This document shows, piece after piece, positions 1-11,992 of a stretch of 64,000 bases of DNA (position 1 is the first letter of the stretch; every line of letters starts with the position of its first letter). Origin of the DNA: Paraescarpia echinospica. Its lineage: Eukaryota > Annelida > Polychaeta > Sabellida > Siboglinidae. The stretch covers positions 38,671,882-38,735,881 of the forward strand of contig CM034534.1 in NCBI GenBank assembly GCA_020002185.1, read 5' to 3'. The translations under genes and the position numbers were made by a program. The notes below the pieces were generated by a model. The model searched no databases. It saw only the letters and a list, made by a program, of their open reading frames with translations, and was not told where the DNA came from.

Positions 1-95
<95 letters not shown>
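1..95. repeat. (GT)n microsatellite
   Basis: An uninterrupted GT tract runs from the window edge to about 95, so its true length is unknown. Pure alternating purine-pyrimidine DNA of this length can adopt the Z form. No coding meaning. Confidence 0.97.
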
Positions 96-98
<3 letters not shown>

Positions 99-235
99 AT
101 ATTGATAGGTGAAGGACGACTGAATAAATATAACTGAGGAAAGAAATGATGATTTGAAAGACGAATGGGTGGGAGGGTGGATGGGTGGGCTTAAAAAAAA
201 ACGAGCTCACAGTTTGATTGATTATTTGATGAATA

Positions 236-333
236 TATGTATGTATGTGTGTGCGTGCGTGCGTGCATGGATGGATGGATGGATGGATGGATGAATGGAT
301 GGACGGACGGACGGATGGATGGATGGATGGATG

Positions 334-384
<51 letters not shown>

Positions 385-575
385 GGATGGATGGACGAAC
401 GGGTGGATGGATGGATTGATGGGTGGATGGATGGATGGATGGATGGACGGATGAATGGATGGATGAACGGATGGATGGATCGATCGATCGATCGATTGAT
501 CGATGGGTGGAGGGATGGATGGATGGATGGGTGGATGGTTGGATGGATGGACGGGTGTTTGGATGTGTGAATGGA
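236..575. repeat. Compound tetranucleotide repeat (TGTA/TGCG/TGGA/TGAT/GATC)
   Basis: Successive blocks of related tetramers run from TGTA and TGCG through TGGA, then a pure TGAT block (about 335-380), TGGA again with ACGG variants, a short CGAT block (about 480-500), and TGGA. Each block differs from its neighbour by one base, as expected of slippage plus point mutation. Apparent reading frames on both strands (MDGW-type and SIHP-type peptides) are only the repeat read as codons. Confidence 0.95.
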
Positions 576-1317
576 TGTATTGACGTATGGATGGATTCAA
601 GATTATGTGGTGGGAACGATGAAATGTGAATAGATGGACTTATTGAAAGAAGGAAATATAAATGGAAGGCAGGATTGATGAATGGAACAAAGGATGTGCT
701 AATGATGTGAATAATTGAGTGAATGGATGAACCGCTGCATGAATCAAGCGAATAAATAACGGACCGTAATAAGGGTAATGACAAAAAGAGAACTTCACTA
801 CTTGAATTAATCGAATCAATGTGGCAGCGAATGCACGCACGGAGAAAGGAACGAATAAACAAAAGACACGCTAATATATTAATGCACTAACAAATTACAG
901 CGAACAGATCGCGCACTCTACCAATGTAACGCGTCTCCCGTGTGTAAGACTACAAACGTTTCGCACTGATTACGCCCGTGCATGTCTAAAGCTTTGCGTT
1001 AACTCGTTAGAACGCTAAGCTCGCAGCCGGCCACGATTCACGAGGCTACTTATGCTGCACTGTCATTGCTGCTTACCGAGTGATTACGAGGCATCAGTAC
1101 CCTTCTTCGCAAACCGAAGTAAGTCTGTTTGGCATCGATATATCGACAGCGACGTAATCGACATATATCAACCTTCTACCTCTGAGGATAATGACGAACG
1201 ACTCTCTCGCGCCTACTACAGATGGAGATGAAGAAGGAACTACCTATAGTGTCTACGACATACATGTAAGTAAATGACCTGCGGAAGTGCGTATAAGTGC
1301 TACTTCTAATCTAGATT
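576..1317. other. Unassigned intergenic sequence
   Basis: No coding frame, transposon terminus or tandem repeat stands out here. The first ~130 bases still contain isolated TGGA-like words from decay of the neighbouring repeat. Confidence 0.5.
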
Positions 1318-1445
1318 ATTGATGAATTATCCACATACTCTAAGACATTAATTATTCAGATGACGGCTTAATTATCCATATATTCTATCATATTATTTAG
1401 ATGACATATTAATTATCTACATTTTCTACCATGTTTGGATGATTA
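1318..1445. repeat. Three degenerate ~40-bp repeats
   Basis: Three successive units share the pattern GATGA-n-TTAATTATC-n-CATA-n-TTCTA, beginning near 1320, 1360 and 1402. The spacing of 38-42 bp and the many substitutions suggest an old, short minisatellite. It is AT-rich and non-coding. Confidence 0.5.
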
Positions 1446-1456
1446 ACTAAGTATCC

Positions 1457-1600
1457 GTGTGTATGTGTGTGTGCGCGCGCGCGCGCGCGTGTGTGTGTGT
1501 GTGCGTGTGTGCGTGTGTGCGTGTGTGCGTGTGTGCGTGTGTGCGTGTGTGCGTGTGTGCATGCGTGTGTGTGTGTTTGTGTGTGTACGCGTGTGTGGGT
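1457..1600. repeat. GT/GC-rich microsatellite with GTGTGTGC units
   Basis: A GT tract contains a pure (GC)n core near 1473-1488, followed by a regular 8-bp GTGTGTGC repeat. An open frame across it (Cys/Val/Arg) is low-complexity and not a gene. Confidence 0.93.
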
Positions 1601-2176
1601 GCATAATACTAATACTTAAAAAAACATTTGATTCATATTACAATGTGTACAATTCTATTAAAATAACGTTTACTTGGTTCATAAAACACGAACAACGAGA
1701 GCGACTCATTTTTATTGACAAACATAGTACTAACTGCGTTCCCTATATCTTTTGTAAATGAAACTGTTTAATATGTTCTCATCCAGCCCTTTTTCATGGT
1801 GGTTTTGAAATAGATCATAATGAGAACTTGTACATAATGTTACCAGATGTTGATGATCGATGAATATAGCCTATACGGCTTCTATAAATGAATGATTCTC
1901 TAGGTACATTTGCCAATGTAAATGACTGATGGACGGTCTATAATCTCTGCCGCAAATGAGGTGACAGACTGGCCTCACGCCCGTCGCTCAACAGACGTGC
2001 AAAGAGTGTGGAAAAGAGTGATTGCCAGCGTATTTTTGATGAGTAATCAGCGGCCGAGCGTATTTTGTACCCATTGTTCAATCCTCAATAAATCATTTCC
2101 GTTTCGCACATAACGTGTTACATCTTCGCCTGCATGTCATGTATAACGACATTCTTGTCGTCTTTGCGCGGACGGC
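1601..2176. other. Unassigned sequence
   Basis: I recognise no gene or repeat in this stretch. Short open frames here are below 70 codons and match nothing I know. Confidence 0.4.
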
Positions 2177-2178
2177 AG

Positions 2179-2258
<80 letters not shown>

Positions 2259-2290
2259 TGTGTGTGTGTGTGTGTGTGTGGCGTGTGTGT
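2177..2290. repeat. (GT)n microsatellite
   Basis: GT repeats with two interruptions (TAG and GGC). The tract passes directly into an AAT/TATG repeat. Confidence 0.96.
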
Positions 2291-2572
2291 AATAATAATA
2301 ATAATAATAATATGTATGTAATAATAATAATATTAATATGCAATATGGAGTATATATATATATATATGTAAGATTTAATAATAATATATATATATGTATA
2401 TGTAATAATATGTGTAATATCCTATGTCCTAATATGTATGTATCTATAATATTTAATAATAATATGTATGTATGTAAATATGTATGTGTATGTAATAATA
2501 TGTAATAATAATATGTGTAATAATAATATGTATGTATGTATGTGTAATATGTATGTGTATGTAATATGTAAT
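2291..2572. repeat. Mixed (AAT)n / (TATG)n / (TA)n microsatellite
   Basis: Blocks of AAT, TATG and TA alternate irregularly over about 280 bp. The minus-strand open frame spanning this and the GT tract (His/Thr/Tyr-rich) is an artefact of the repeats. Confidence 0.9.
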
Positions 2573-2692
2573 TGATAACTATGCACCCCCCACTCAGAAT
2601 CATCCTCTCATATGAAATTACTTACTCGAGATTTCCGCACATAACGTATTACATCTTCCTTATACATGTCATAATATAACATTCTTATCCCA

Positions 2693-2694
<2 letters not shown>

Positions 2695-2771
<77 letters not shown>

Positions 2772-2940
2772 TGTGTGTGTCTGTGTGTGTGTGTTTGTGT
2801 GTGTTTGTGTGTGTGTATGTGTCTGTGTGTTTTTGTGTTTGTGTGTGTCTGTGTTTGTGTTTGTGTGTGTGTGTGTGTCTGTGTGTGTGCGTGTGCGTGT
2901 GCGTGTCTGTGTGTGTGAGTGTGTATGTGTGTGTGTGTTG
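2695..2940. repeat. (GT)n microsatellite with TTTG/CTGT variants
   Basis: The first ~75 bp are pure GT. The rest is GT with scattered T and C substitutions. All three forward frames are open only because GT repeats contain no stops. Confidence 0.96.
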
Positions 2941-5497
2941 ATGACCTGCGCTTAGCGTAGAGCTTAAGTAGAGTGCAGTAGGAATTTGATCCTAGAAACT
3001 GATCGCCGCAAAGTGTTGTGTGGTGTATTACATTTCTATACTAGTTTATCCATCGCTGTAAATTTCAATTAGCAACACGTATGCTTTCAGATGGAGTTTT
3101 ACAGTTGCCCGGTTTAGGAAAGACGCCACAGCCTACGTGCGTCTCTCAAGACAGCCGACGTCAACACAGTTACGTAGAAGACAACATCCCTCTGACGAGC
3201 TCAGCCTCTTAGTGTCTTCGCGCCTACGTCGGATTTACGCCTCCATTACCATCGCATTAACCAACCTGCCTGATGATACGAGCGTCTGAGCAGCCGTACC
3301 AGTGTTGTATGAGGCGTATGTAGTCTCTACTTTGCATAATAAAGCAGTCTAATGGATCTGCCACGGAAGCTGGACTCGATGAAGACATTCTACGACACGG
3401 ACACTCTATGTCCAAAAAAACAAAACTAAACGACGTGTTCATACCACTTCGACCTTCGTTTAGCAGAAATAATGTATTTACATATTTTATAAATGTCCAT
3501 TAATTTATGACGACTGTCACTTTCCACACTATGTTGGTGTAACGATTTCTTAAAGTAACAATCAGATTAGTCGATACGGTCTCTTGTGGATAGGACCTGC
3601 ATTTCCAATCACGTGACAAATAAAAAACAGAATGTGATATTGTGCAAACATTACGGTTATTCGACTGCCGCAGATGACCCACAACTGAGATAACCCGATG
3701 GTCAAGTAGGATGATCGTCACATGACAGGACGGAAGAAGGAAGGATGATATGCGGAAAGCATTGGTGTCAACGACACGGTGTACTATGGGGGCCGTACCA
3801 TTCAAACATGGCGTGCGGCGTGCGCACATTTCTCCCAATATATTTATGTAGTTTGCAGCATAACATTTGAGAAAGTCAATACGACTGATCCTTTCACATT
3901 TCAGGAGAACGTCACTCAATCTCCTCAGATCGCAAAATGGTCTAAACATGTAAGTTTTTATATAGCGCGGTGTTCTGGCCTTAGGATAGTTTAAGGCATT
4001 TGACACTTCATTTACACGTGTTAGTGTTCGTTCCACAACTAACACGACTTCTCATCTAGCCACGCTGCACTTGTTGCCGGAAGACTATTTTTTTACAGTA
4101 TAATGTTCACCACTATAAGCATATATGCCTTTTATGATTGACGCTACCACATTAAGCTCTAATAATGCACGTTGCGTCTTGCATTCACAATACGTGAATT
4201 TAATAAAATAGATAGATGGTACAATGCGCTAACGCTAGACAAAACAGCTGATTTATTAACATCACCAATACTCTCCGAGTATTGTGTATGTGGGTTCGGT
4301 CACTTGGACTTCGTTCATTCACACAACTCACCGCGTAGTCATTCTGAGAACGAAGCCGCTTCACAAAAATCTCCATACTTGTTGACATTGTAATCCAAGT
4401 CACCTGGCAACCCGTTTTCCGCATCGTGCGTGGGGAGTAGGTAAACTGTAGTGGGTCGACCAAGCAGGGCGTGCTCCCACTACATCATATTACAACGGCA
4501 TTCACCGAGCACCTCTTCGAGCCAACAGCTGCGGTATTTGTCAGTCGCTAATCATCGCTGGAATCAGTTTTTTTTTCTCAAACTGTTTCCGGTCGATACA
4601 AACATTGCATGCGGTGTTGTGCAGTATGCAGATAGCACTGTTGAGCAGCCGCCTGCACGAACCATCGTTTGTCCGTTGTTGGGACTACGTACTGGCATAA
4701 GTACTCATCGTCCCGAAATGGTAATTTGGTGGTTTATAACGGTTTCTTCATGACCATTTGTTTATTATTAAGTCAGCAACAACCACACAAGCAATGGTGC
4801 AACTTTAAACAGTTCTTCGCAACGCAGTGCTTGTTTTCTACGATTGTTCCAAGCTTTGTAAACCATACATTGGTCAGGCGAGGGCGGTTAGCGTAACGTG
4901 AAACAATCGTCAGTCAATTGTTCGTAGAAAGGGTACTAATAGGGTGAATCCCGAAGAAAAACCAATTGTGTTACCGATGCTCCCTGGGGTCGTATAGGAT
5001 TCAGCAACACGTTTTTGCAGGATCGGGTATAATATGTGAAAGGCAGATGAATTAGAAATTCAACATTTTTATTATGTTCAACTTGTATTAACAATTTGCA
5101 AAACGTTCTGCCTGAGTATGAATTCCACAATGCTATAAAAAATGTATTAAGCGTGCGCATGCGCGTAACTGTAACATGTAAATTCAAATATAACATAGAG
5201 CGCACAATACAAACGGTGCCCTTTGAAAAGAGAGTGTCCGGCTGATTGGATGTCCGAGCACACATGACGTCACCTAGTCAAGTTCTTGCAATAACTTAGG
5301 CGACTGGTACTCGCAATGTCATCGTGCAATGTGAATAAGATATTTGACTGATGAAGGTTAACGCGATCGTAACTCGAAGTTGTCCAACATAAAATCATTG
5401 TTGATGGCGTATAAGAGCAACACAAAATTGGTCTGGTGAGCCGAAACTCTTTAGGCTTAGCGGGTAGGGGAGCACCCAACGACCCCCCAACCTATGG
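2941..5497. other. Unassigned unique sequence (2.5 kb)
   Basis: No recognisable gene, RNA or transposon end. The longest open frame is a 181-codon minus-strand frame (3500-4045), whose translation has no domain I recognise and no supporting splice or codon pattern. I treat it as chance. Confidence 0.4.
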
Positions 5498-5565
5498 ACA
5501 CACACGCATGCACATACGCCCGACCACACGTACACACGCACGCACGCACACGCACGCTCGCACAC

Positions 5566-5599
<34 letters not shown>

Positions 5600-5600
5600 T
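5498..5600. repeat. (CA)n / CACG microsatellite
   Basis: CA-rich tract with CGCA variants in its first half and pure CA at 5570-5598. Confidence 0.93.
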
Positions 5601-6150
5601 AGATCAGGTATAGCTAGATGCCCACAAACTTAGTATCCTCTAATGGAGCCGTCTGTGGATATTAACGATAGTGCCTGTAATTATTATATTGTTCATAACA
5701 TTCCTACCCCCGTTGTAACGAATATTGACTTTAGCAGAACTTTTGTCGATGTCATTCCTGGAGTTCTCTTAACAAATATAATTTTGTAATATCTTAACTT
5801 CTCGACAGGCTTCCAGAACGTAGACCTCACCGCCTGATCATACAGCTTGACATCTCCAGCAGCCTTCCACCAGATTATAGCGTGACAGCTCCGACATACT
5901 CACAGAAGCAGCACCATGGATTAGATTTCAGAGTTCCCACAAGTACGTGACATGTGCGTGCCTACACTTACGTTCCTTGTCCACGGTCTCCTCGTTCACG
6001 TACAACAATATACACTGTACAGTTTTAATTAATAACGTGACACTTACTATCGTTCATTGTACATGTATTGTACGCCTAGGCAAGGCGGTGTTGCTTTTAG
6101 TTTTAATATTAGCAATATCTCTGTTATATTGCCAACCAGATAAACGAATT
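5601..6150. other. Unassigned sequence
   Basis: Nothing recognised. Confidence 0.4.
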
Positions 6151-6154
6151 CTAC

Positions 6155-6248
6155 ACTTACCATACTTACTCCATTTACTCAATTTATTCCACTTATTACA
6201 CATACTCCACTTACTCCGCTTACTCACTTACTCTACTTACTCTACTCT
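6155..6248. repeat. Short degenerate (CTTACTCCA)n minisatellite
   Basis: About ten imperfect 8-10 bp units of the CTTACTC type end in tandem CTTACT words. The Leu/His-rich open frame across it is a product of the repeat. Confidence 0.7.
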
Positions 6249-6250
6249 AT

Positions 6251-7904
6251 GAGAGTTACTCGTCGGAGATTACAAAATTTTCTTGCAACGTATAATATAC
6301 TTCATCCCTGTAACTTCATCGTTGCAACTGCTAACATCCAGTGACTGCATCAGGGGGTCTACGGCAGGTGGAGGTAAACATTGCCGTTATTCCATACTGT
6401 GCGGATCACGGTCGAGGGTGGATTAGTTACGTGCTGATTAGAACGTCGGATATGTGCAGATCTCTAATTATCGCCAATAACATTCACCCGACATTGCCTT
6501 CTTTCAGTCAAATCGACACATGTGTATCTGGCTGTAGAGAGGTGTACACTACGAGAATGAATAGCTTTCGTGTTGTAATTATAATGTAGCTGAATGGTTC
6601 CCAATTACGTCGCGGTAGTGCTGGAAGGAACTTCACCTGGGGAATTGTTTAGCTTCCTTTAGCAGTTCGATGAACCTGGTGCCACGCTACGCAAGAACAA
6701 ACCTACTTACAGACACGTTTTTGGAGAAAGGACGTCATTGTGCATTGGCAACAAGCGGAAATAACAAAGACTGAAAGAAGCTGACGTCGAATGCTTAATG
6801 CACATGCATGCGTGTGAGTATAAATGTGTGGATGGGCGTCTACGTATACGTCACGCGAACACACCCAAAACTGATGCTAATTTAATTATATCGTTTTTAT
6901 GATTGAAAGGCTTTTGAATACCAGTATCAATCCAAAGAACGCTACAAAGTGACGAAGGTGGATACGTTGACTACCCCGAAACATGTGTGACAGTTCACGG
7001 TGGATGTCACGGAAAGTGTCTCACACAATGTTGCAAGTTCTTTCTCTCCTGTCTCCCAGTAGCCCGCGGTGAGGTCAGCCTCGCATTGGCCCTCAACTTG
7101 TTCCCTTAAGGTCAGTTCTTTTCTGTACCACCCGTCTCCATTCCCCATCTCTCGCTCGCCTTCTCCACTTCTCTGTCAATCCCACCAAATATCTCTTAAT
7201 ACAACGCACTGTTGTTATTCTGTGTGTTTCCAATTCACTGCGAAGGGTCTATATTGATCAAAAGAACAACTCTCCGCTGCCAAATTAGATACACTGAGAA
7301 CAACAAGTCATTATTGATAATAATAATTATTAGTAGTATTATTAATGAGTGTAGATCAGTTCAAACTGAAGAATCCTAGACTATACCACAGTCGCTTTTT
7401 ATCGGTGTTTTTCAGAAACCCACAAAAGAAACTCCACCAGCCTACCTTACGTGGCCCTCGGGAAGCTGTCGGTGCATCTTGTGTAGGGTATTGCTCCATG
7501 CGCGACTTAGCCGGCGGACACTGCAGTCAATACTGCGAGAGAGCGGCAGTGCTAGCGGTGGCTGTCGATCGACTCGCAGCCTCACAGCCCTGCCCCGCCG
7601 CCCGCGTCAGCACCGTAGCCAGGGCATCCCATAGGTAGTGACGTCATCAGTAGACAGTGGTGGCTTTTGAGATCAAATCAAAGCAAGACGGCGCGTACAA
7701 TATGTGGTCTTTAATGAGATATGTATACGAAAAGACGTATGTAGTTTGTAGGGGGTTGTATTGAAATATGTGTACAACATAGGATCTAGAAAGTGGTGGA
7801 GCGGTGTATGACATGTGGTACACTCACCTGTTCACTTACCTAATATAGCGCTTTTGAACCTAAATTAAAGACACCCAATACTGATTTCATGCTTTGTTCT
7901 AAGC
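6251..7904. other. Unassigned sequence with a GC-rich patch
   Basis: No gene is recognised. Positions 7440-7640 are visibly richer in G+C and CpG than the surroundings and hold a 97-codon open frame (7345-7638) with no domain I know. It could be a 5' exon or promoter region or simply a composition patch. Confidence 0.35.
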
Positions 7905-8320
7905 AGACTTTAGGAGCGCGGTAGTTCAGTGTTTAGAGCGTCCTACTTTAGGAGCGCGGTAGTTCAATGTTTAGAGCGTCAGACTTTAGGAGCGCGGTAG
8001 CTCAGTGTTTGAGCGTCGGACTCTCGATAGAGATAACATGGATATGAATCCTGTGCTGCCGTGTCATACCACCTTGGGCAAGTTCGTACTCTCTACATTG
8101 CTCCAGTTCATTCAGCTGTATGTATGAGTGCCCCGCTACAGGCAATGGAGGATATTTGTGTACGAATAGTTTTCGCGCAGTAATTACAGCAGGGCTGAAT
8201 ACTTCCCAGAGAAGTCGAGATGGTGTTCGATTGAACAGGTCTGCCAGGAAGTTAACTGTAAAGCGCTTTGATAAGTCCTAATGACTAGAAACCGCGCTAG
8301 CTAAAAATAACATTTACTTT
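7905..8320 (+). mobile_element. tRNA-derived SINE with triplicated 5' head
   Basis: The 5' tRNA-like head (GGAGCGCGGTAGYTCAGTGT) occurs three times at 38-bp spacing (7913, 7951, 7989). The third copy continues through a box-B-like GATATGAATCC (about 8042) into the body. The central part includes ACCTTGGGCAAGTTCG, which resembles the CORE region of MIR-type SINEs. The tail reads AAAGCGCTTTGATAAG and ends near GCGCTAGCTAAAAATAAC, a 3' end typical of SINEs mobilised by L2/CR1-like LINEs. Related copies are at 25349-25602 and, in reverse, 57064-57328, with a tail fragment at 52880-53000. It is non-coding, with a Pol III internal promoter expected from the family. The head triplication is unusual. 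Confidence 0.85.
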
Positions 8321-8486
8321 ACGTTCCATGTTGAAAATCGTCGATATTTGAACCAAGTAGCTGACATTTGGAAACGCTACTGTAAGGTTATGAAGGGTGA
8401 GTGTTTTGAACTTACAACACCGGCTTTATAAAGACCCGTGAACAATACGGTTTGCAAAATATGGACAGAGATTTGTTTTACGAACA

Positions 8487-8625
8487 CGGACACACACATG
8501 CGCGCGAGCACGCATGCACGTACGCACACACACGCATGCACGCACACACACACGCGCGCACACACATGCGCACACACACGCACCCACTCACACACGTACG
8601 CACGCACGCAGACACACACACAGTA
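8487..8625. repeat. (CA)n / CGCACA degenerate microsatellite
   Basis: CA-rich tract with frequent CG and TG substitutions. Open frames on both strands are low-complexity. Confidence 0.92.
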
Positions 8626-9310
8626 TGCTGTTATAGTACATCATCAAACATACGTATTGGCTGCATGTGCCATAAATAAATTTAGATGTCAGGAATTATA
8701 CCTGGATTAATTAATCCACTGTTGAATCATGCACGTTTGCATGAACTCTAAAAAAGTGGTAAAGGACGTACTTTGTTATGAGAAAGGGGCTAATTACATC
8801 TCAAATATTAATATTGTGCGTCCATTCTATTCCCCATAACATAACATATTTTGAAAAATGTAAATTCTATGAGTTTTGAAACAACACGTACACGACCGAA
8901 CTATTCGATACTGACGAAGCAAACACGTTGGCTTTAAACACAGCACAGAAGGCATCGGCGCCACGTGCTCAACGCATCTCCGTTTCAGAAGTATGCAACC
9001 CCGGTATGCAACACACCTGCTGCACACGAGATGGCGCGTGTGTATTGAACAGCACGACCTACTGTGACCCTACAATGTTTGCGGCCAGAAGTAGCCGGGC
9101 TATTATTTACGAGATGTTATTTTTGTTTGTAAAAAATCGAAACAGTAGAGAACAATGAATGTGGAGATGCGAATATATTGTTGGCAAATAATTACACGAG
9201 ATAATTCATGTGTGTTTTGCAGAGCATTCTAACAGTTACATAGTTATGTGTAAAGCTGAAACGTTTGCTCTAAAGGTCTATAATGAAACAGAAAACAGAG
9301 CCTCTGATCG
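8626..9310. other. Unassigned sequence
   Basis: No gene or repeat recognised. Confidence 0.4.
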
Positions 9311-9658
9311 CAGGGGCGGATCCGGAGAGAGTAGTCTGGGGGGGGGGGGGCACAGAAACCTCCACTGGCGGCTGAACCAAATGGTGTAGTAGAAATTAAC
9401 TTAACTTCAGCTTCTCCGCTGTCTCGGCTGGACTGGTAATAAAAAGATGGGGGGATGAAATGATGTTGATTTTTTTTCGTCGCCACGTCGGCATAAATTA
9501 AAGTTATTGTAACCTGAACGTGGGCACATTTCCAATTTCCAAGGGTCTAGGGGGGAGGCAGGGCCGCATGGATCCATTATGAAAGGTCTGCGGGCAGGCA
9601 ACATTCCTAAGGTCTAGGGGAGGCACGTGCCACCCAGGCCCCCCTGGATCCGCCTATG
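9311..9658. mobile_element. Small non-autonomous TIR DNA transposon
   Basis: The left end reads CAGGGGCGGATCC. The right end, reverse-complemented, reads CATAGGCGGATCC, matching at 11 of 13 positions. Both ends then run into G-rich subterminal sequence. The element is flanked by a direct GATCG (9306-9310 and 9659-9663), consistent with a 5-bp target duplication. Length is about 348 bp with no transposase frame. Ends of the CAGGGGCGGATCC type are common on non-autonomous animal DNA transposons, often hAT-like, but hAT elements make 8-bp duplications, so the superfamily is left open. Confidence 0.7.
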
Positions 9659-10495
9659 GATCGATAGCCCAATATAATTACGTATAATGTCAAACGGTTT
9701 GAATAAGCATGGGTTGTATCGCCATCTAGCGGATTTGTTATTGTCAATGTGTGACCATTAAACTATCGGTGCTTGTGAAACAACTCGAAAACAAACATTA
9801 TTAATATATCATACAAGGTCGTATTGGGTAAACAGGCGTATGCTTTCCGTTTACCTCGTTGTAACGTAGCAAGTTATTTCATGCTTGATTTGACGGAATT
9901 GCATGTTAAGTAGGCCGGCATCGACGGGAGGTTCGTCCCAGGCATTCTAGTCTATACACAGCCCCGGCGCTCTCGTCGCTCTCAGAGCCCAACAAGTGAC
10001 ACACTTTGTTCAGACGTCCAGACTGTCATTACGCCCTTTCTACAAACTACGAGATTTATAGCGACGATACAGATCCGACGAGGAGACCGATGAACGAGGT
10101 CCTGGCGTGACTAGGCTTCATGTATTGCTAGTACAAAACTACGAGTCGAAACGGCCGCTTTCATGAAGCTCGTCGTACGGAAGCCAGTCGCCCAGTCCAT
10201 GTGTGCGGCGAAGAATGATCGTTTTTTAAATTAGAAACTGAACAATTATTTTCGCCGCGGTTCCGTTGAGGTTTCTATTATCGGCTGGCGTTATTTTTAG
10301 GCGAATTAATCGATTTGAGACACGTGTGATATTTGCGCGATTGACCGAAAACAAAGTGGTTAGTCATCTGCAACATATGTGTATTATTCCGATGTTGTGC
10401 GTCAACGTATACTTACTGCAAGTCTGTTATAAATGATGAGGGAAAAAGTGGGCTCATTATGAAATAAAATAGTATTTAAATACCTTGCAGTTCCC
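9659..10495. other. Unassigned sequence
   Basis: Nothing recognised beyond ordinary AT-leaning DNA. Confidence 0.4.
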
Positions 10496-10547
10496 TCTCT
10501 TTCTGTCTCTGTATTTGTCTCTGTATCTGTCTTAGGCTCTGTCTGCC

Positions 10548-10588
<41 letters not shown>

Positions 10589-10693
10589 GCATTCCTGCCT
10601 GCCTGCCCGCCCGCCCGCTCGCACGCCCGCCCGCACGCCCGCACGCACGCACGCACACCCGCACGCCCGCCCGCCTCTCTCTCTCCCTGTCTT

Positions 10694-10727
<34 letters not shown>

Positions 10728-10762
10728 CCCCCCTCTCTCTCTCTCTCTCTCTCTGTCTTTCT

Positions 10763-10811
<49 letters not shown>

Positions 10812-11010
10812 ATGTCTCTATCTCTCTCTTTCTCTGTCTGTCCGTCCGTCCATCCGTCCGTCCGTCCGTCCGTCCGTCCGTCCGTCCGTCCGTCCGTCCG
10901 TCCGTCCATCCATCCATCCATCCATCCATCCTTCCATCCATCCATCCATCCATCCATCCATCCATCTATCTATCTATTTATATATCTATCTATCTATATA
11001 TCTATCTCTA

Positions 11011-11058
<48 letters not shown>

Positions 11059-11085
11059 CATCCATCCATATATCTATCTTTCTGT
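10496..11085. repeat. 590-bp mosaic of tetranucleotide repeats
   Basis: Consecutive blocks run CTGT, CCTG/CCCG/CACG, CTCT, CTGT, CCGT, CCAT and CTAT. Every tetramer is one substitution from the next. The repeat is open on both strands, producing spurious proteins of up to 187 codons (TDGR, RQTD, SVRP and SIYL peptides). Confidence 0.95.
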
Positions 11086-11930
11086 TGCGTGTCTGTATCT
11101 CTGCCGCTCTGTCTCTATGTCTCAATCTTATATCTTTCCATCTCTCCGCCTCCATGTATCACGAATGCATACGTTGCACTCAAGAAACTGTGTTATCTGT
11201 CATACATTTGTTTACTTGCCAACACTCCCGGAATTTCCTGGAGTCTCCTTAATGTTGGGTGTATTTTCTGGTCTCCCGGAATACAGGCAAATCTCCCAGA
11301 CATTCACTTAAAATCTCCAACAGCACCCCTCCTCCCGATGTCAACGCGAAGAGAGAGCGCGATAGGGGAAGAGTGCTGAACCGCTGATGAATCTCAAAAA
11401 AGTTGGCACGTATACATTTGGCATGCTGCCCGTTCCTTCCGCTTTAAGCACTTTCTGATGTTGAAGGTCACCCATGCTATGGATGCCAGCACCATCGTAA
11501 GTCAAGGTATTACAGATGTATTTACAATATGTTTTCTATAACGTTTGGACAAGTTGACTACCGTATTTGATAATACGTCGTAGGTTGCACAGTATTTAAT
11601 TAGTCAACATTGTTCATCTTTCCCGTGTTCACTTTGGTTTCGAGTGTCTTTACTAATCCTGTCTACTGTCTGTGCTGAGACGCCACATGTTCTGTCCGAG
11701 TGCACAAGAATAATCCGCTGCCGTTATATAATATATTAGGCATTCTTTAGTCAATTGTCACTTCTAGTCAATCGTTGTCTGCGTCTCCATCTTGCCATTA
11801 GAGTCAAGATGAACATAGAACACAGAATAAAACGGTCCACCTATACGAAGGAAGATACGAGGACGTTTAACGTAGATTATGTCACTCGGAACAATTGTAG
11901 AAGACATATCATAGCGTTAGCAATAACAAT
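11086..11930. other. Unassigned sequence
   Basis: No gene recognised. The open frames following the repeat are its continuation into unique DNA. Confidence 0.4.
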
Positions 11931-11992
11931 AACTTCTTTCGCGTCTAAATCCTTGACAACCTAGGTCCGAGGCGCATCAAGACAAAAAGGTT
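11931..11992 (-). mobile_element. L2-like LINE 3'-end remnant
   Basis: About 60 bp match the 3' non-coding end of the LINE fragment at 28118-28190: GCGTCTAAATCCTTGACAAC, then CCGAGGCGCATCAAGACAAA on the plus strand. Read on the minus strand, the GATGCGCCTC...GGCGC palindromic element precedes an ATT/GTT-rich tail, as at the end of L2-type LINEs. No coding part remains, so this is a severely 5'-truncated copy. Confidence 0.65.

Noticed and set aside
3500..4045. 181-codon minus-strand frame
   Set aside because: No recognisable domain, no repeat, no supporting splice signals; probably chance.
7989..8055. tRNA gene
   Set aside because: The head is followed by a SINE body and recurs elsewhere with that body.
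10402..11252. Long Asp/Gly/Arg/Thr-rich and Ser/Pro/Ile-rich proteins
   Set aside because: These are translations of tetranucleotide repeats on both strands.
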